DNA of 64,000 nucleotides from Gloeobacterales cyanobacterium ES-bin-313 (GTDB lineage: Bacteria; Cyanobacteriota; Cyanobacteriia; Gloeobacterales; Gloeobacteraceae): assembly GCA_014379585.1 (NCBI GenBank), contig JACMLN010000105.1:1-64000 (forward strand), in the 5' to 3' direction. Positions 24,488 through 33,716 of this stretch are shown in pieces; position 1 is the stretch's first letter; each line of letters begins with the position of its first letter. Position numbers and translations under genes: made by a program. The notes beneath the pieces were generated by a model that was not told the origin of the DNA, ran no database searches, and saw only the letters and a list, made by a program, of their open reading frames with translations.

Positions 24488-25483
24488 TCAGATCTTGGGG
24501 GATAGGTTGCGATAACTGGCTAGGGAAATGGCGAGGTCGATGGCAGCTACCATACTTGCCGAACGGGCGATGCCGCGACCAGCGATATCAAACGCAGTAC
24601 CGTGGTCAGGGGAAGTGCGCACAATCGGCAGTCCAATAGTAGTATTGACTGCCTGATCAAAGGCAAGCATTTTCACCGGAATTAAGCCTTGATCGTGATA
24701 GAGCGCCAAATACGCGTCGCAGGCGATTGGGCTTTCTGGGTCTTGCCATGCACGGGCGGCAGGTAGCCACATGGTGTCCGGTGCCAAGGGACCTGAAACT
24801 TGCTGTTCTACAAGTAATGCCGTCAACCAATCACTTTCCTCTGTACCAATTTGGCCTTCTTCGCCGCTGTGGGGGTTCAAGCCTGCAACGGCAATCCGTG
24901 GGGTGCGAATCCCAAAATCGGCGCTGAGTGAATGGCGCAGAAGTGCCAGCCGATCCACGATCCGTTCAGCATTCACTACCTTTGGCACTTGCGAAAGGGG
25001 AATATGTGTAGTGGCCAAAAGCACCCGCAGGACAAAATTTGTCTGGGGTGAGTGGGCGACAAAGAGCATACCTGAGCGCTTCGCCCCACTCAGTTCTGTG
25101 AGGACTTCGGTTTGGCCGGGATAGAAATGACCGGCTTTATGCCAAGCATTTTTGGCGATCGGTGCTGTGATAATTGCCTGACACTCGCCGCTCAACGTAG
25201 CAGCAATGGCTGCTTGCAAATAGGCAAAACTGAGTGCCCCACTTTCTGCCGTTGCAACTCCTTGAAGGATTTTACCACCAGAGATGTCTCGAATGTCCAA
25301 CGCTGCGGGATCTGCGAGATCTTGAACACCCAATCTCCGCAAAGAAATCCAGGTTTCTTCCAAAATTTCCCGTGTTCCAAAAATGACAGGCTGGTATGGT
25401 CTAGGCTGGGCAAGGGCTTTAAGCACGACTTCTGGGCCGATCCCGGCTGGGTCTCCGAGGGTGATGGCAAGTTTTGGATTCAT
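24488..25483 (-). CDS. pdxA: 4-hydroxythreonine-4-phosphate dehydrogenase
   Basis: A 331-residue NAD-dependent enzyme of pyridoxal-phosphate synthesis. The start [20 protein letters not shown] is the PdxA signature. Metal-binding and active-site regions are seen in HYPGQTEVL-like [29 protein letters not shown] and [13 protein letters not shown]. Length is normal. It heads an operon with an L,D-transpeptidase and a YkgJ-family protein and is divergent from ugd, sharing a 91-bp intergenic region. Confidence 0.95.
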   Translation of the reverse strand: MNPKLAITLGDPAGIGPEVVLKALAQPRPYQPVIFGTREILEETWISLRRLGVQDLADPAALDIRDISGGKILQGVATAESGALSFAYLQAAIAATLSGECQAIITAPIAKNAWHKAGHFYPGQTEVLTELSGAKRSGMLFVAHSPQTNFVLRVLLATTHIPLSQVPKVVNAERIVDRLALLRHSLSADFGIRTPRIAVAGLNPHSGEEGQIGTEESDWLTALLVEQQVSGPLAPDTMWLPAARAWQDPESPIACDAYLALYHDQGLIPVKMLAFDQAVNTTIGLPIVRTSPDHGTAFDIAGRGIARSASMVAAIDLAISLASYRNLSPKI

Positions 25484-25574
25484 TTTAACAATTACATCTC
25501 TTACTAAGGGTACGCTGTTCCCAAGGGTTAAAGCTTTACGCTATTCTCATTAGAACTTCAGAGAGGAACGGTCT

Positions 25575-26945
25575 ATGAAAGTTGGTGTCATCGGTACGGG
25601 ATATGTTGGTCTTGTTACAGGTGCCTGTCTGGCCTATGTTGGCCACGAGGTGCTGTGTATGGATAACGACGCTGGCAAGGTAGAACGTTTACGCCAGATC
25701 ATCATGCCGATCTACGAACCTGGCCTCGAAGAAATTGTCCGTTCCACGGTTGATAGTGGCGCTCTACAGTTCTCCACCAACATGGCAGATGTTGTCGGTC
25801 AGAGCGATGTCATTTTTATCACGGTGGGTACACCCTCAAGACCGGATGGCTCCCCAGATCTCTCGGCAGTGCGAGCCGTAGCCCGTGGTATCGGCCAGCA
25901 TCTCGACAGCCGCTATCGCGTAATTGTCAATAAGTCAACCGTCCCCGTCGGTTCGGGCAATTGGGTGCGGATGCTCGTCGAGGACGGCGCACAGCTTGCC
26001 CCAGTTACGAGTGGCGATGGCGGCGGTGTTGCCCTCGCTCCACCGAAAACGGACTTCGATATCGTCAGCAATCCAGAGTTTTTACGGGAAGGCAGTGCCG
26101 TTTGGGATACTTTTAACCCCGATCGGATCGTTGTTGGTGCCGATAGCGAGAGGGCTCTATCGACTATGGGTCAGCTCTACGCCCATTGGACAGCACCCAC
26201 CGAACCCAACAAAGCGCCTGTGCCGATGGTGGTTACCGATCTTTCCTCAGCTGAGATGATCAAGTACGCAGCGAATGCATTTTTGGCCACCAAAATTAGC
26301 TTCATCAACGAAATCTCAAACATCTGCGAACGGGTCGGAGCAGATGTCACCCGCGTTGCGCAAGCGATCGGTCTTGACAAGCGCATTGGCAGCCAATTTC
26401 TCAACGCTGGTGCAGGTTGGGGTGGTTCCTGCTTTCCGAAAGACGTCTCTGCCTTGGTCAACACGGGATTGGAGTACGGCTACGAATGTTCGCTCTTGAA
26501 AGCCACTCTTTCTGTCAACGACAACCAACGCAAACGGATCATCGAGAAGCTTCAGCGGGAACTGCGTATTCTCAAAGGTCGCACCATCGCTATCTGGGGA
26601 CTGGCTTTTAAGCCCGATACCGACGACATCCGCAGTGCTCCAGCACTTGAAGTGGCCATTCAGCTACTCAATCTCGGTTGCCGGGTCGTTGCCCACGACC
26701 CAATTGTGACCGCCCAGCAGATCAAGGGTCAGGTTCCCGACTTGCAAGTGTCAGAAGATCCTTTGGCCTTGCTGGACAATGCCGATGCCCTCGTGCTGAT
26801 GACTGAGTGGCCCCAGTACAAAGATATTGATCTTAGTGAAGTCTGTCGCCGCCTGCGTCAACCGATCTTGATCGATGGTCGAAACTGTCTCAGCCCTGAA
26901 ATAGCGCGCACAGCCGGACTAACCTACGTCGGGGTTGGTCGCTAA
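25575..26945 (+). CDS. ugd: UDP-glucose 6-dehydrogenase
   Basis: A 456-residue enzyme that oxidises UDP-glucose to UDP-glucuronate for capsule, exopolysaccharide or glycolipid synthesis. It has the N-terminal Rossmann motif MKVGVIGTGYVGLVTGACLA, the catalytic Cys in GWGGSCFPKD, and the C-terminal UDP-binding domain with IWGLAFKPDTDDIRSAP. A purine-rich ribosome binding site (GAGAGGAA) precedes the ATG. It converges on the response-regulator gene; the two overlap by four bases at their 3' ends. Confidence 0.96.
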   Translation: MKVGVIGTGYVGLVTGACLAYVGHEVLCMDNDAGKVERLRQIIMPIYEPGLEEIVRSTVDSGALQFSTNMADVVGQSDVIFITVGTPSRPDGSPDLSAVRAVARGIGQHLDSRYRVIVNKSTVPVGSGNWVRMLVEDGAQLAPVTSGDGGGVALAPPKTDFDIVSNPEFLREGSAVWDTFNPDRIVVGADSERALSTMGQLYAHWTAPTEPNKAPVPMVVTDLSSAEMIKYAANAFLATKISFINEISNICERVGADVTRVAQAIGLDKRIGSQFLNAGAGWGGSCFPKDVSALVNTGLEYGYECSLLKATLSVNDNQRKRIIEKLQRELRILKGRTIAIWGLAFKPDTDDIRSAPALEVAIQLLNLGCRVVAHDPIVTAQQIKGQVPDLQVSEDPLALLDNADALVLMTEWPQYKDIDLSEVCRRLRQPILIDGRNCLSPEIARTAGLTYVGVGR

Positions 26946-27340
26946 CTTGCAGGCACTTCTACGGCGCGCACTGCCCGTAGAAGTGCCCCTTTAAGATCTT
27001 CAAGGCGCGTTGGTTTTTGCAAGTAATCGTTGATGCCTGCGGCAAAGCAGGCACTACGGTCGCTGTTCATCGCATGGGCAGTCATGGCGATCATCCATGG
27101 CTGCTTTTTGTGGCCAGTTTTTTGTCGAAGCCGTCGGGCAACTTCAAGGCCATCAATTTCTGGCATCTGAATATCCAACAAGATCACGTCGTAGGCTTGC
27201 TTGTCGTAGGCGGCAAGCACCTCGCGACCATTGTGGGCGACATCGACAGGATAACCGAGCTTCTCAAGGAAGCACAGGGCTACCTTGAGATTGATCGCAT
27301 TATCTTCTGCAAGTAGCAAGGAGATGCTAGAGGCTTCCAT
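26942..27340 (-). CDS. Stand-alone response regulator receiver
   Basis: About 132 residues from the ATG at 27340, which lies one base after the RNase J stop; the open frame extends to 27397, but the receiver fold begins here. It has the acidic pair in LLLAEDNAIN, phospho-acceptor Asp56 (ILLDIQMPEIDG), the Thr in MTAHAM and Lys109 (YLQKP). The sequence is of the type found as C-terminal receivers of hybrid kinases, so it may be a phosphorelay shuttle. It is co-transcribed with asd-dapA-rnj, an unexpected neighbour. Partner kinase unknown. Confidence 0.85.
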   Translation of the reverse strand: MEASSISLLLAEDNAINLKVALCFLEKLGYPVDVAHNGREVLAAYDKQAYDVILLDIQMPEIDGLEVARRLRQKTGHKKQPWMIAMTAHAMNSDRSACFAAGINDYLQKPTRLEDLKGALLRAVRAVEVPAS

Positions 27341-27341
27341 A

Positions 27342-29165
27342 CTAGGGTGCTGTGGGGACGAGTTCAGGGTTTGCAGAGCGGCGGCGTTTTCCAGCACTTG
27401 GGCTGGTCAGAGCAGTGGCTGTTTCTGCTTGGATGGTTCCAGCCCCGGCACTCAGGTCAGGTGTCTGTAAGAGCACCTGAATCAGTGGATGGCTTTGCAG
27501 AACTTCGCGGATGATCTGTTTGACCGTGCGCTCCAAGGTGGAACGAATGCCCATCCAGTCATAGGATACACGCCCATCCGTCTCTTTGTGGGCCTGTTCA
27601 GGAAAGCCTGAGCGCGCCACTTGTTCGACAGCACTGCGCAGCATATCTTCGAGGTTGCGATTATCCGCATTGCGAGCCACGGCTTTGACGACGACCTGTG
27701 GACGCGCCAAGAGACTAGAATCGGCTCCTAGAGCAATCGCCACGGTCACAAACCCATCTTCGGCAAGACGTTGGCGCTCTTTGAGAACACTATCGTTGAC
27801 CATGCTCGAACGGGAAGCATCGACGAGATCCACACCAGCTGGAATTTGATCGACGATCGCCATGGAATCAGGAGTCAGTTCGACGACATCCCCGTTTTTG
27901 GTGATCACGATATTTTCTTTTGGAACGCCCATCGCCTGGGCGGTACGGGAATGGCACACCAACATCCGGTACTCGCCGTGGCAGGGGAAGAAGAACTTCG
28001 GTTTGGTGAGGGCAAGCATCAACTTGTGATCCTCGGTCGCACCGTGACCGGAGACGTGGATGTTTTTGTCGCGTCCATAGATCACATTGGCACCTTGGGA
28101 CATGAGCAGATCGACGACCCGAACCACAGAAATCGTGTTGCCAGGAATCGGGTTCGCTGAGAACATGACGGTATCGCCCTGTTTGATCTTGATCTGGCGG
28201 TGGTCGCCGTTGGCAATTCTGGTCAGAGCCGACATTGGTTCACCCTGGGATCCGGTGGTCAAGATCATCACCCGCTCTGGGGGCATGGAGTTGACAACAT
28301 GGAGCGGCTGAAGCAATGAGTCTGGGAAATCAGCGATGAAGCCGAGGGTTTTGGCCTTGGCGATCATGTTCAGCATGGAACGGCCAGCGATGGTCACTGA
28401 GCGGCCTGTCTTCTGGGCGATCTCCAGCAACATGTTGATGCGGTGCACCGAGGAAGCAAACGTGGTGACGATCACCCGTCCTTGTGCTTCTTTGACAAAG
28501 CGCTCAAGGCTTGGGTAGATGGAACGCTCGGAGGGCGTAAATCCTGGTACTTCAGCGTTGGTCGAATCGCTGAGGAGACAAAGAACCCCTTTCTCGCCAT
28601 GCTCCGCAAGGCGTTGGTAGTCGAATTTGCGGCCATCGACGGGGGTATGGTCGAACTTGAAATCCCCTGTATGGATGACCAAACCGGCTGGGGTGTTGAT
28701 CGCCAAGGTGTAGGAGTCGGCCATGGAGTGGGTGTTTTGGATGTACTCCACCAAGAAGTATTTGCCGAGGCGCACCATGCCCCGTGGACCGACGGTGACG
28801 ATCTTGGTGCGGTCAAGCAGTTCCGCTTCTTGCAGTTTGTGTTCGAGCAAGGACATGGCTAGACGTGGCCCATAGATGACTGGGATACGCAGGCGTTGCA
28901 GGTGATAGGGAATGCCACCGATATGATCTTCGTGGCCGTGGGTAACAACCATGCCGACAATTTTTTCTTGGTTCGCAATCAGCCAATCGATATTTGGAAG
29001 CACAAGGTTGACACCAGGCATTCCTTCATCTGGAAAGGAGAGGCCGCCGTCGATCAAAATAATTTCTTCACCGACCTGAAAAATCCAGGTATTTTTGCCG
29101 ATTTCTCCCAACCCGCCTAAGGGGGTGATGCGCAAGGGCAGAACATTTGTGTTGGTGGTGACCAT
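27342..29165 (-). CDS. rnj: Ribonuclease J
   Basis: A 607-residue metallo-beta-lactamase/beta-CASP ribonuclease that has 5'-3' exonuclease and endonuclease activity in mRNA decay and rRNA maturation. It has the zinc motif THGHEDHIGG (~75-84), the later ligand motifs HTGDFKFD and SGHG, and the beta-CASP RNA-binding motifs. The C-terminal ~50 residues after the dimerisation domain are a low-complexity tail rich in Ala, Thr and Ser. AAGGA lies just before the ATG. The order asd-dapA-rnj is familiar from cyanobacteria. Confidence 0.95.
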   Translation of the reverse strand: MVTTNTNVLPLRITPLGGLGEIGKNTWIFQVGEEIILIDGGLSFPDEGMPGVNLVLPNIDWLIANQEKIVGMVVTHGHEDHIGGIPYHLQRLRIPVIYGPRLAMSLLEHKLQEAELLDRTKIVTVGPRGMVRLGKYFLVEYIQNTHSMADSYTLAINTPAGLVIHTGDFKFDHTPVDGRKFDYQRLAEHGEKGVLCLLSDSTNAEVPGFTPSERSIYPSLERFVKEAQGRVIVTTFASSVHRINMLLEIAQKTGRSVTIAGRSMLNMIAKAKTLGFIADFPDSLLQPLHVVNSMPPERVMILTTGSQGEPMSALTRIANGDHRQIKIKQGDTVMFSANPIPGNTISVVRVVDLLMSQGANVIYGRDKNIHVSGHGATEDHKLMLALTKPKFFFPCHGEYRMLVCHSRTAQAMGVPKENIVITKNGDVVELTPDSMAIVDQIPAGVDLVDASRSSMVNDSVLKERQRLAEDGFVTVAIALGADSSLLARPQVVVKAVARNADNRNLEDMLRSAVEQVARSGFPEQAHKETDGRVSYDWMGIRSTLERTVKQIIREVLQSHPLIQVLLQTPDLSAGAGTIQAETATALTSPSAGKRRRSANPELVPTAP

Positions 29166-29187
29166 GAGTTTCCTTTGGGTACAGTTT

Positions 29188-30087
29188 TTACAAAATTTGG
29201 AGTTCGGTTAGGAGCTGCGCCAGCCGCTGCTTCAGCTCTGCGTCCGCAGGCATTAAAGGCAAACGACAGTAGTTGACATCCCAACCGAGAAGTTCGAGAC
29301 ACGCTTTGACTGGAAGTGGGTTGGTAGACCAAAAAAGGCCACGGAACAATGGAAAAAGCTGAAGATGGATTTCTGCCGCTTTTTGGGGTTGACCAGCGCG
29401 ATACGCCTGGATCATGGCTTGGATGGCAGGGCCAACCAGATGGGAAGCGATACTCACAACACCGACAGCACCGACGGACAACATCGGGAGCGTGAGCGAA
29501 TCGTCGCCGCAGTAGATCTTGAAATCGTCACGAACAAGGGCACGGATGGCGCTGACTTGATCGAGAGATCCACTTGCTTCTTTGATGGCAACAATATTTG
29601 GGACTTCAGCGAGTTTGGCCACAGTTTCAGGGGCAAGGCTGACACCTGTGCGGCCAGGCACGTTGTAGAGCATGATCGGCATCTCTGATGCCTCAGCAAT
29701 TGCTCGAAAATGGGCGTAGAGTCCTTCCTGCGGGGGTTTGTTGTAGTAAGGACAGACTTGTAGGGATCCGTCTAGACCTAAAGCAGCTGCTTTTTGGGTG
29801 GCAGTAATTGCTTCTTGGGTCGAGTTTGAACCCGTGCCTGCCATCACTTTGGCTCGGCCTGTGACGGTCTGGCGGACAACGCGGAAGAGTTCAAACTCTT
29901 CTTCCCAACTCAGGGTTGGCGACTCACCCGTTGTGCCACAGACAACCAGCGTGTCGGTGCCAGAGTTCACGAGATGATCCGCCAGTTTTTCGGTGAGCGC
30001 GTAATTCACTTTGCCTTCTTGATCGAAGGGAGTAATCATGGCAGTCAAGACATTGCCGAAGCTCAATCGAACCTCCCACACAGACAT
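29188..30087 (-). CDS. dapA: 4-hydroxy-tetrahydrodipicolinate synthase
   Basis: A 299-residue TIM-barrel aldolase that condenses pyruvate with aspartate semialdehyde, the first lysine/diaminopimelate-specific step. The Schiff-base lysine is Lys169 (VAIKEASG), the catalytic Tyr141 lies in YNVPGRTG, and GTTGESPTL binds the pyruvate carboxylate. The ATG lies 25 bases inside the end of asd, so the two enzymes of successive steps are coupled. RNase J follows after 22 bases. Confidence 0.96.
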   Translation of the reverse strand: MSVWEVRLSFGNVLTAMITPFDQEGKVNYALTEKLADHLVNSGTDTLVVCGTTGESPTLSWEEEFELFRVVRQTVTGRAKVMAGTGSNSTQEAITATQKAAALGLDGSLQVCPYYNKPPQEGLYAHFRAIAEASEMPIMLYNVPGRTGVSLAPETVAKLAEVPNIVAIKEASGSLDQVSAIRALVRDDFKIYCGDDSLTLPMLSVGAVGVVSIASHLVGPAIQAMIQAYRAGQPQKAAEIHLQLFPLFRGLFWSTNPLPVKACLELLGWDVNYCRLPLMPADAELKQRLAQLLTELQIL

Positions 30088-31076
30088 TCCGCAATCTGAA
30101 CAGCATTGAGAGCTGCCCCTTTGCGAATTTGATCCCCACAGAGCCAGAGTTCAAGGGCGTTGGGGCAAGAAAGATCCTGGCGGATCCGCCCGACCAACAC
30201 ATCGTCTTGATCGCTCGCTTCGTTGGGCATCGGGAAGTAGTTGCGACTCCAGTCTTCGACGAGGCGGACTCCAGGCGCTTTGGCGAGCAGTGCTCGTGCT
30301 TCATCCACTGGGAACGGTGCGTCAAATTCAATATTTAACGATTCGCTGTGGGCACGGAGCACACTCACCCGAACACAGGTCGCTGTAATCGGTAGATGAT
30401 CCGCGTGAAACATTTTGCGGGTTTCCAGGATCATCTTTTTTTCCTCTTCACAGTAGAAATCTTCGCCAATGGAAGAGTTGTGGGGAAAGAGGTTAAAAGC
30501 AATCGGGTGTGGGAAGACTTCCGGCTTCGCAGTCCGCCCATCCAAGACATCCTGGGTCTGCTGTTGGAGTTCGATCATTCCCGCTGCCCCTGCTCCGGAG
30601 GCTGCCTGATAGGTCGAAATCACCAAACGCTTCACCGCACGAACCTTGTGGAGAGGCCAGACAGCCAACACCATCAAGATCGTCGAGCAGTTGGGGTTAG
30701 CAACAATTCCAAGATGATGCTCTAGGTCTTCAGGATTGACCTCTGGCACAACCAGAGGAACGGTTGGATCCATGCGGAAGGCGCTGGAGTTGTCAATAAA
30801 CACACTTCCTTGAGACTGCAAAAACGGTGCCCATTCACGGGCAATGGCAGCATCGGTGGCACCGAGGGCAATATCGACCCCACGCAAATTCTCGGCGTTG
30901 AGCACTTCAACAGGCAGGGTATCGTCGCCAAAGGCAATCCAACGTCCGGCGGAGCGTTCCGAAGCGAGCAGCCTTAGCTTGCTAATCGGAAATTTGCGCT
31001 CATGTAAAAGTCGTACCATTTCCGTGCCGACTGCTCCCGTTGCACCGAGAACAGCGACACAATATTCACGAGTCAA
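30063..31076 (-). CDS. asd: Aspartate-semialdehyde dehydrogenase
   Basis: A 337-residue NADPH-dependent enzyme that reduces aspartyl phosphate, supplying lysine, threonine, methionine and, with HcyBio, possibly homocysteine sulfur insertion. It has the dinucleotide motif [12 protein letters not shown], the active-site Cys130 in ANPNCSTI, and later GAGAAG. The first codon is TTG at 31076, supported by AAGGAGG four bases before it; no in-frame ATG lies near the conserved N-terminus. It is the first gene of the asd-dapA-rnj-regulator operon. Confidence 0.95.
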   Translation of the reverse strand: MTREYCVAVLGATGAVGTEMVRLLHERKFPISKLRLLASERSAGRWIAFGDDTLPVEVLNAENLRGVDIALGATDAAIAREWAPFLQSQGSVFIDNSSAFRMDPTVPLVVPEVNPEDLEHHLGIVANPNCSTILMVLAVWPLHKVRAVKRLVISTYQAASGAGAAGMIELQQQTQDVLDGRTAKPEVFPHPIAFNLFPHNSSIGEDFYCEEEKKMILETRKMFHADHLPITATCVRVSVLRAHSESLNIEFDAPFPVDEARALLAKAPGVRLVEDWSRNYFPMPNEASDQDDVLVGRIRQDLSCPNALELWLCGDQIRKGAALNAVQIAECLCGRFD

Positions 31077-31170
31077 TGGACCTCCTTGGTCATACAGTTT
31101 TGCTGAAGAGACTGCTCTTACTTAAAAGCATGTGTAGCTGTAGAAGATTTTAGTTTTATTTCTGTTGCTC

Positions 31171-33636
31171 CTATTGTAAGCGAGGAGATGGCGTGTCGCA
31201 ATCGTCGGTCATAGAATTTTCCGTATGCAGAGCCTCTTCCAAGGAAATATTCAGGGCGAGGCTTGAACCTTCATCGCGCAAACTCTGCAGAAGTAAGGGA
31301 ATAATTGCAGTTTCTGAATTGTTGAGCAGTTCACTGCGCACTTTAGCCGTCTCCGCGTTCGGGGAATTAGGGTCAAGCACGATCGCGTTGGGGTGCTCTT
31401 TGCGAGCGATCTGGATGCCCTCAATACTATCTGGGGCGAAAAGCAGGTGGTAAGGCCGCTCACTTAAATAGGTAGCAACCCGCTGTTGTACCTGAAGATC
31501 CGCTTCAATAAACAACACCTTGACATTCTGGTCAGCCCCCAAAGCCTGCAGTGTGCGGGGAGAAACCGTTGGCAGTCGAACGGTGAATGTACTGCCTTGC
31601 CCAAGCACACTCTCAAGGGAAATCTGTCCCCCCAAAAGATTGGTGAGCCGCTTGCAGATCGCTAACCCCAGACCCGTTCCCCCGGCTTGCCGAGTTGCAG
31701 CACCTTCTAAGCGGCGAAATTCATCGAAGACTTGTGACTGCTGATCCAAAGGAATGCCTGGGCCAGTATCTCTGACTCGAAATTCACAGGTTTGGAGGGT
31801 CGTGAGGCTGACCCACACTGCGACTTCTCCACTTGCGGTGTACTTAAAAGCATTGCTGAGTAAATTCGTCAAAATGGTGCGCAAGTGCTGGGGATCTGTT
31901 TCGATACTTTGGAGGGCTGGATCGACTTGGACGCGAACTTTTAAGCTCTTTTGAGCGGCCAAACTATCGAGTGAATCGAGTACTTCATAAATAAAATGCT
32001 TTATGTTCACTGTTGCATACTGCAAATCTGCTTTTCCAGCTTTGATCTTAGCCAAATCCAAAATATCGTTGACGAGGCGCAGTTGGATTTTGCCATTTTG
32101 GTAGATGCGTTCTAGTTGAAAAAGCACTTGCGGCAATCCCTGAATGCTTTGATTGCGCAGGAGCAGTTGACTAAAACCGATGATTGCGTTGAGAGGTGTT
32201 CGCAACTCGTGACTCATGGAAGCTAAGAAACGGTTCTTTTGACGATCGGCTTCTAAAAGATCCTGGTTTTGCAATTCGATCTGGCGACGTTGACGCTCTA
32301 ATTCTTTGTTCGTTGCTTCTAAGCGAAAACGGGCATCGGCGATCATCTGCACACTGGAACTATTGAGCAAAGCAACGGCAATTTGGCTACTGATACTCTC
32401 CAATAAGTAGCGCGCTTGGGGGCGAAGGTTGATGCTACCACCGACGAACAAGACAGCAACTAGCTCTAAATTACTGATCAAAGGCCATACTGAGAGGGTT
32501 TGGGGTTTGATCTCTCCGGTGGCAGTTTTTAACGCAATCCCTTCGGTATCTGGTGCGCTGAGGGTAATTGGGGTGCAGGTGTAGATGGCCGCACTCAGTA
32601 AACTCTCTAAAGATTCGATTGAATTCAGATTGCGGCTGCACTGGAGAAACGGGCGATCCTGCTGCATCAAGAAGAGCGCCCCCAATTCCATCTCGGTCAG
32701 CTCACAGATCTTTTCTAAGAGCCGCTCACACAGCGGGGCAATTTCAACTTCTTCTACCAAGATCGCATCGAGTGCTCGCAGTTCATTCAAAATGTCCCGC
32801 TCCAATAACTGTGCGGTTTGTGTGCCTAGTTGCTCTGCCATAGCGTTAAATGTCCCGGCAAAAAGAGCCAGTTCATTGTTGCGAGCAACCAGCATTTCTG
32901 GGACGCGAGCACTGATGTCCCCGGCACTGAGGGAGCGGGCTGTTTCTTCGAGAGCACCGAGGGAATCTTTGAGATCTCGAACGAGGTCGAGGGCAATCAG
33001 AGCACCAAAAATCCCAGATGTAAGCACAATACCGAAACTCAAGCTGTCGATTGCAAGTTGGCGGCTAAGATTGAGGGCTTCTAATTTGCGCACGAGTCGG
33101 CTATGGCGCTTTTCGAGTTTGCTGATATCGTCGCGAAAGCGCTGAAAAAGATTTTTGCCAACCCGACTACGCACTTGATCCACTGCTTTCGGATAGTCCT
33201 TTCGCCAAATCGGTTCCATCTCGGCGGTTTGAACGTGGGTGTACCATGCTTTTGCGCTATCTTCGACGGCATTGAGTTCTGGGATCAAATCTTCATTTGT
33301 CTCAGCCGCAAGGGTAAGCAAAAGTTGCCTCGCCTGCGTCTCTGCAACGTAAAACTTTTCTCTTCCTTTGTAGTAGGTTTTTAGAAAAGCTTCGTCGTGG
33401 GTGATGATAAAACCACGCTCACCCGCCTCTTGGTCGATCATGCCAGCGAGCATATCGCTGATATTTGCATTTAACTGCTGGCTCTGGCGATAGGACTGAC
33501 GCAGGGCTTCGACTTGATTGCTGACCAACCACTGCCCAAAGGCAGAAGCGCACGTCATAATAGTCAGCGTCGCGCCCAGTCCATAAATGAGGCGCTGGGC
33601 AATGGATCTTCCTCGCTTCTTGACATCTGCTGTCAT
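31171..33636 (-). CDS. Membrane hybrid histidine kinase: CHASE3-HAMP-GAF-HisKA-HATPase-degenerate receiver
   Basis: About 821 residues. In order: a membrane helix (~15-35), a CHASE3-like periplasmic helical domain (MIDQEAGERGFIITHDE), a second helix (~190-212), HAMP, GAF (~295-430), His box SMSHELRTPLNA, and an ATPase domain with DTGPGIPLDQ and GTGLGLAICKRL. The C-terminal ~120 residues are receiver-like, but the acidic pair is reduced (FIEADLQ) and the switch Lys is absent, so it is a pseudo-receiver. The frame is open to a TTG at 33702; the ATG at 33636 precedes the first helix. It is divergent from the TPR/OGT gene. Confidence 0.9.
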   Translation of the reverse strand: MTADVKKRGRSIAQRLIYGLGATLTIMTCASAFGQWLVSNQVEALRQSYRQSQQLNANISDMLAGMIDQEAGERGFIITHDEAFLKTYYKGREKFYVAETQARQLLLTLAAETNEDLIPELNAVEDSAKAWYTHVQTAEMEPIWRKDYPKAVDQVRSRVGKNLFQRFRDDISKLEKRHSRLVRKLEALNLSRQLAIDSLSFGIVLTSGIFGALIALDLVRDLKDSLGALEETARSLSAGDISARVPEMLVARNNELALFAGTFNAMAEQLGTQTAQLLERDILNELRALDAILVEEVEIAPLCERLLEKICELTEMELGALFLMQQDRPFLQCSRNLNSIESLESLLSAAIYTCTPITLSAPDTEGIALKTATGEIKPQTLSVWPLISNLELVAVLFVGGSINLRPQARYLLESISSQIAVALLNSSSVQMIADARFRLEATNKELERQRRQIELQNQDLLEADRQKNRFLASMSHELRTPLNAIIGFSQLLLRNQSIQGLPQVLFQLERIYQNGKIQLRLVNDILDLAKIKAGKADLQYATVNIKHFIYEVLDSLDSLAAQKSLKVRVQVDPALQSIETDPQHLRTILTNLLSNAFKYTASGEVAVWVSLTTLQTCEFRVRDTGPGIPLDQQSQVFDEFRRLEGAATRQAGGTGLGLAICKRLTNLLGGQISLESVLGQGSTFTVRLPTVSPRTLQALGADQNVKVLFIEADLQVQQRVATYLSERPYHLLFAPDSIEGIQIARKEHPNAIVLDPNSPNAETAKVRSELLNNSETAIIPLLLQSLRDEGSSLALNISLEEALHTENSMTDDCDTPSPRLQ

Positions 33637-33716
33637 GGGAAACCGCTTCGGCTGGCTTAGGTTAATTGTATAGTACAAATTTCGTCGTCTCTCTTTTGGC
33701 AAAGGAGCGTGATTCA

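Noticed and set aside
28443-28862. 139-codon plus-strand frame
   Set aside because: Lies fully antisense to RNase J, which is a clear gene; a composition shadow.
32585-33145. 186-codon plus-strand frame rich in Ser and Arg
   Set aside because: Antisense to the CHASE3 hybrid kinase; Ser/Arg bias is typical of reverse-frame shadows.
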